In this document: piece after piece, positions 63,776-64,000 of the stretch
Position numbering within the stretch: position 1 is the stretch's first letter
How the letters are laid out: each line of letters begins with the position of its first letter
The notes under the pieces: generated by a model
What the model was told of the DNA's origin: nothing
Seen by the model: the letters and a program-made list of their open reading frames with translations, nothing else
The model's database searches: none
Made by a program: the position numbers and the translations under genes
Origin: Nonomuraea helvata
GTDB lineage: Bacteria > Actinomycetota > Actinomycetes > Streptosporangiales > Streptosporangiaceae
Direction of reading: 5' to 3'
DNA: 64,000 nt
Assembly: GCF_039535785.1 (NCBI RefSeq)
Contig: NZ_BAAAXV010000001.1
Location: 806,001-870,000 of the forward strand

Positions 63776-64000
63776 TCATGGCCTGGGATCGGCGAGCAGC
63801 TCGAGCACCCGCCACAGGGCCGGGTTGGTCGAGGCACGGTCCCAGATGACGTGCAGCTCGACCGGCTTGCCCGCGACGCCGTCGCCGTCGTCCAGCGGGT
63901 CGCCGCCGCCGCGTACCAGATCGCAGAAGGCGATGCCCTCGATGCCGAGCGAACGAGCGCTCGCGGGCACCAGCGCCACACCCCGGCCGGCCGCCACGAG
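63776..64000 (-). CDS. LysR-type regulator, C-terminal part (cut by window)
   Basis: The last 74 codons of a LysR-family regulator whose start lies beyond the window. VAAGRGVALVPASARSLGIE and GIAFCDLV are the usual closing strands of the LysR effector domain. It is on the same strand as, and just upstream of, kdgD-gudD, so it is the likely regulator of glucarate use. Confidence 0.8.
   Translation of the reverse strand, partial: LVAAGRGVALVPASARSLGIEGIAFCDLVRGGGDPLDDGDGVAGKPVELHVIWDRASTNPALWRVLELLADPRP

Overview
The window is high-GC (about 70%) actinobacterial chromosome. Evidence for this: GTG/TTG starts are frequent, stop/start overlaps of the ATGA and GTGA type are common, and several genes look leaderless. 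Family content also fits: an F420-dependent luciferase-like oxidoreductase, a mycothiol-type TIGR03086 protein, MeaB with methylmalonyl-CoA mutase, PknB-type kinases, a CU044_5270-type membrane protein and an alanine-rich Hint polymorphic toxin. A Streptosporangiales-like soil actinomycete is my best guess. No rRNA, tRNA or CRISPR array was seen.

Layout. 1-7.3 kb is a cell-wall-sugar salvage locus: a dipeptide-type ABC importer (first permease cut by the window edge), a GNAT acetyltransferase, NamZ-like exo-muramidase, MurQ etherase and an AmiE-like serine hydrolase. 7.3-10 kb is an ECF sigma operon with a frameshifted membrane partner and a CDP-alcohol phosphotransferase. 10-13.1 kb is a scarred accessory patch with a P450 tail fragment, a dead tyrosine integrase, an orphan 141-aa gene and a small HTH gene. 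13.1-20 kb holds a kinase-like protein, a zinc ribbon, a lipoprotein, an ABC-F factor with a possible leader ORF, a CGNR regulator and a TetR/acyltransferase pair. 20-29.2 kb is acyl-CoA metabolism (thioesterase, acyl-CoA synthetase, MeaB, MutA, frameshifted MutB) interrupted by a Ser/Thr kinase. 29.3-31.1 kb is a peptidoglycan amidase gene carrying an intein. 31.2-45.4 kb holds MtnA, a CASTOR/POLLUX-like channel, a second kinase, a DUF5925 ATPase, a SWIM protein, three peptidases in a row and several small enzymes.

45.5-51.5 kb holds an RsbW-like ATPase and a 1489-aa secreted polymorphic toxin (alanine-rich stalk, Hint domain, C-terminal toxin) behind an FG-GAP secreted protein. 51.5-54 kb pairs a LuxR-type regulator with a divergent, shortened threonyl-tRNA synthetase. 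That synthetase is preceded by a Thr-rich leader peptide and a terminator-like hairpin, which I read as an attenuator. 54-57.5 kb is a TAXI-type TRAP transporter with DUF1850. 57.4-61.3 kb has CorA, DUF72, YibE/F and NAD kinase. The end is a D-glucarate catabolic operon (kdgD, gudD) behind a truncated LysR regulator gene.

The most unusual items are the intein inside the amidase, the Thr-leader/ThrRS unit, the toxin with no recognisable immunity gene beside it, a palindromic in-frame insert in an ABC ATPase, and two single-base frameshifts in G/C runs (mutB and the sigma-linked membrane protein). All function calls are from sequence reading and memory of families; no search was run.
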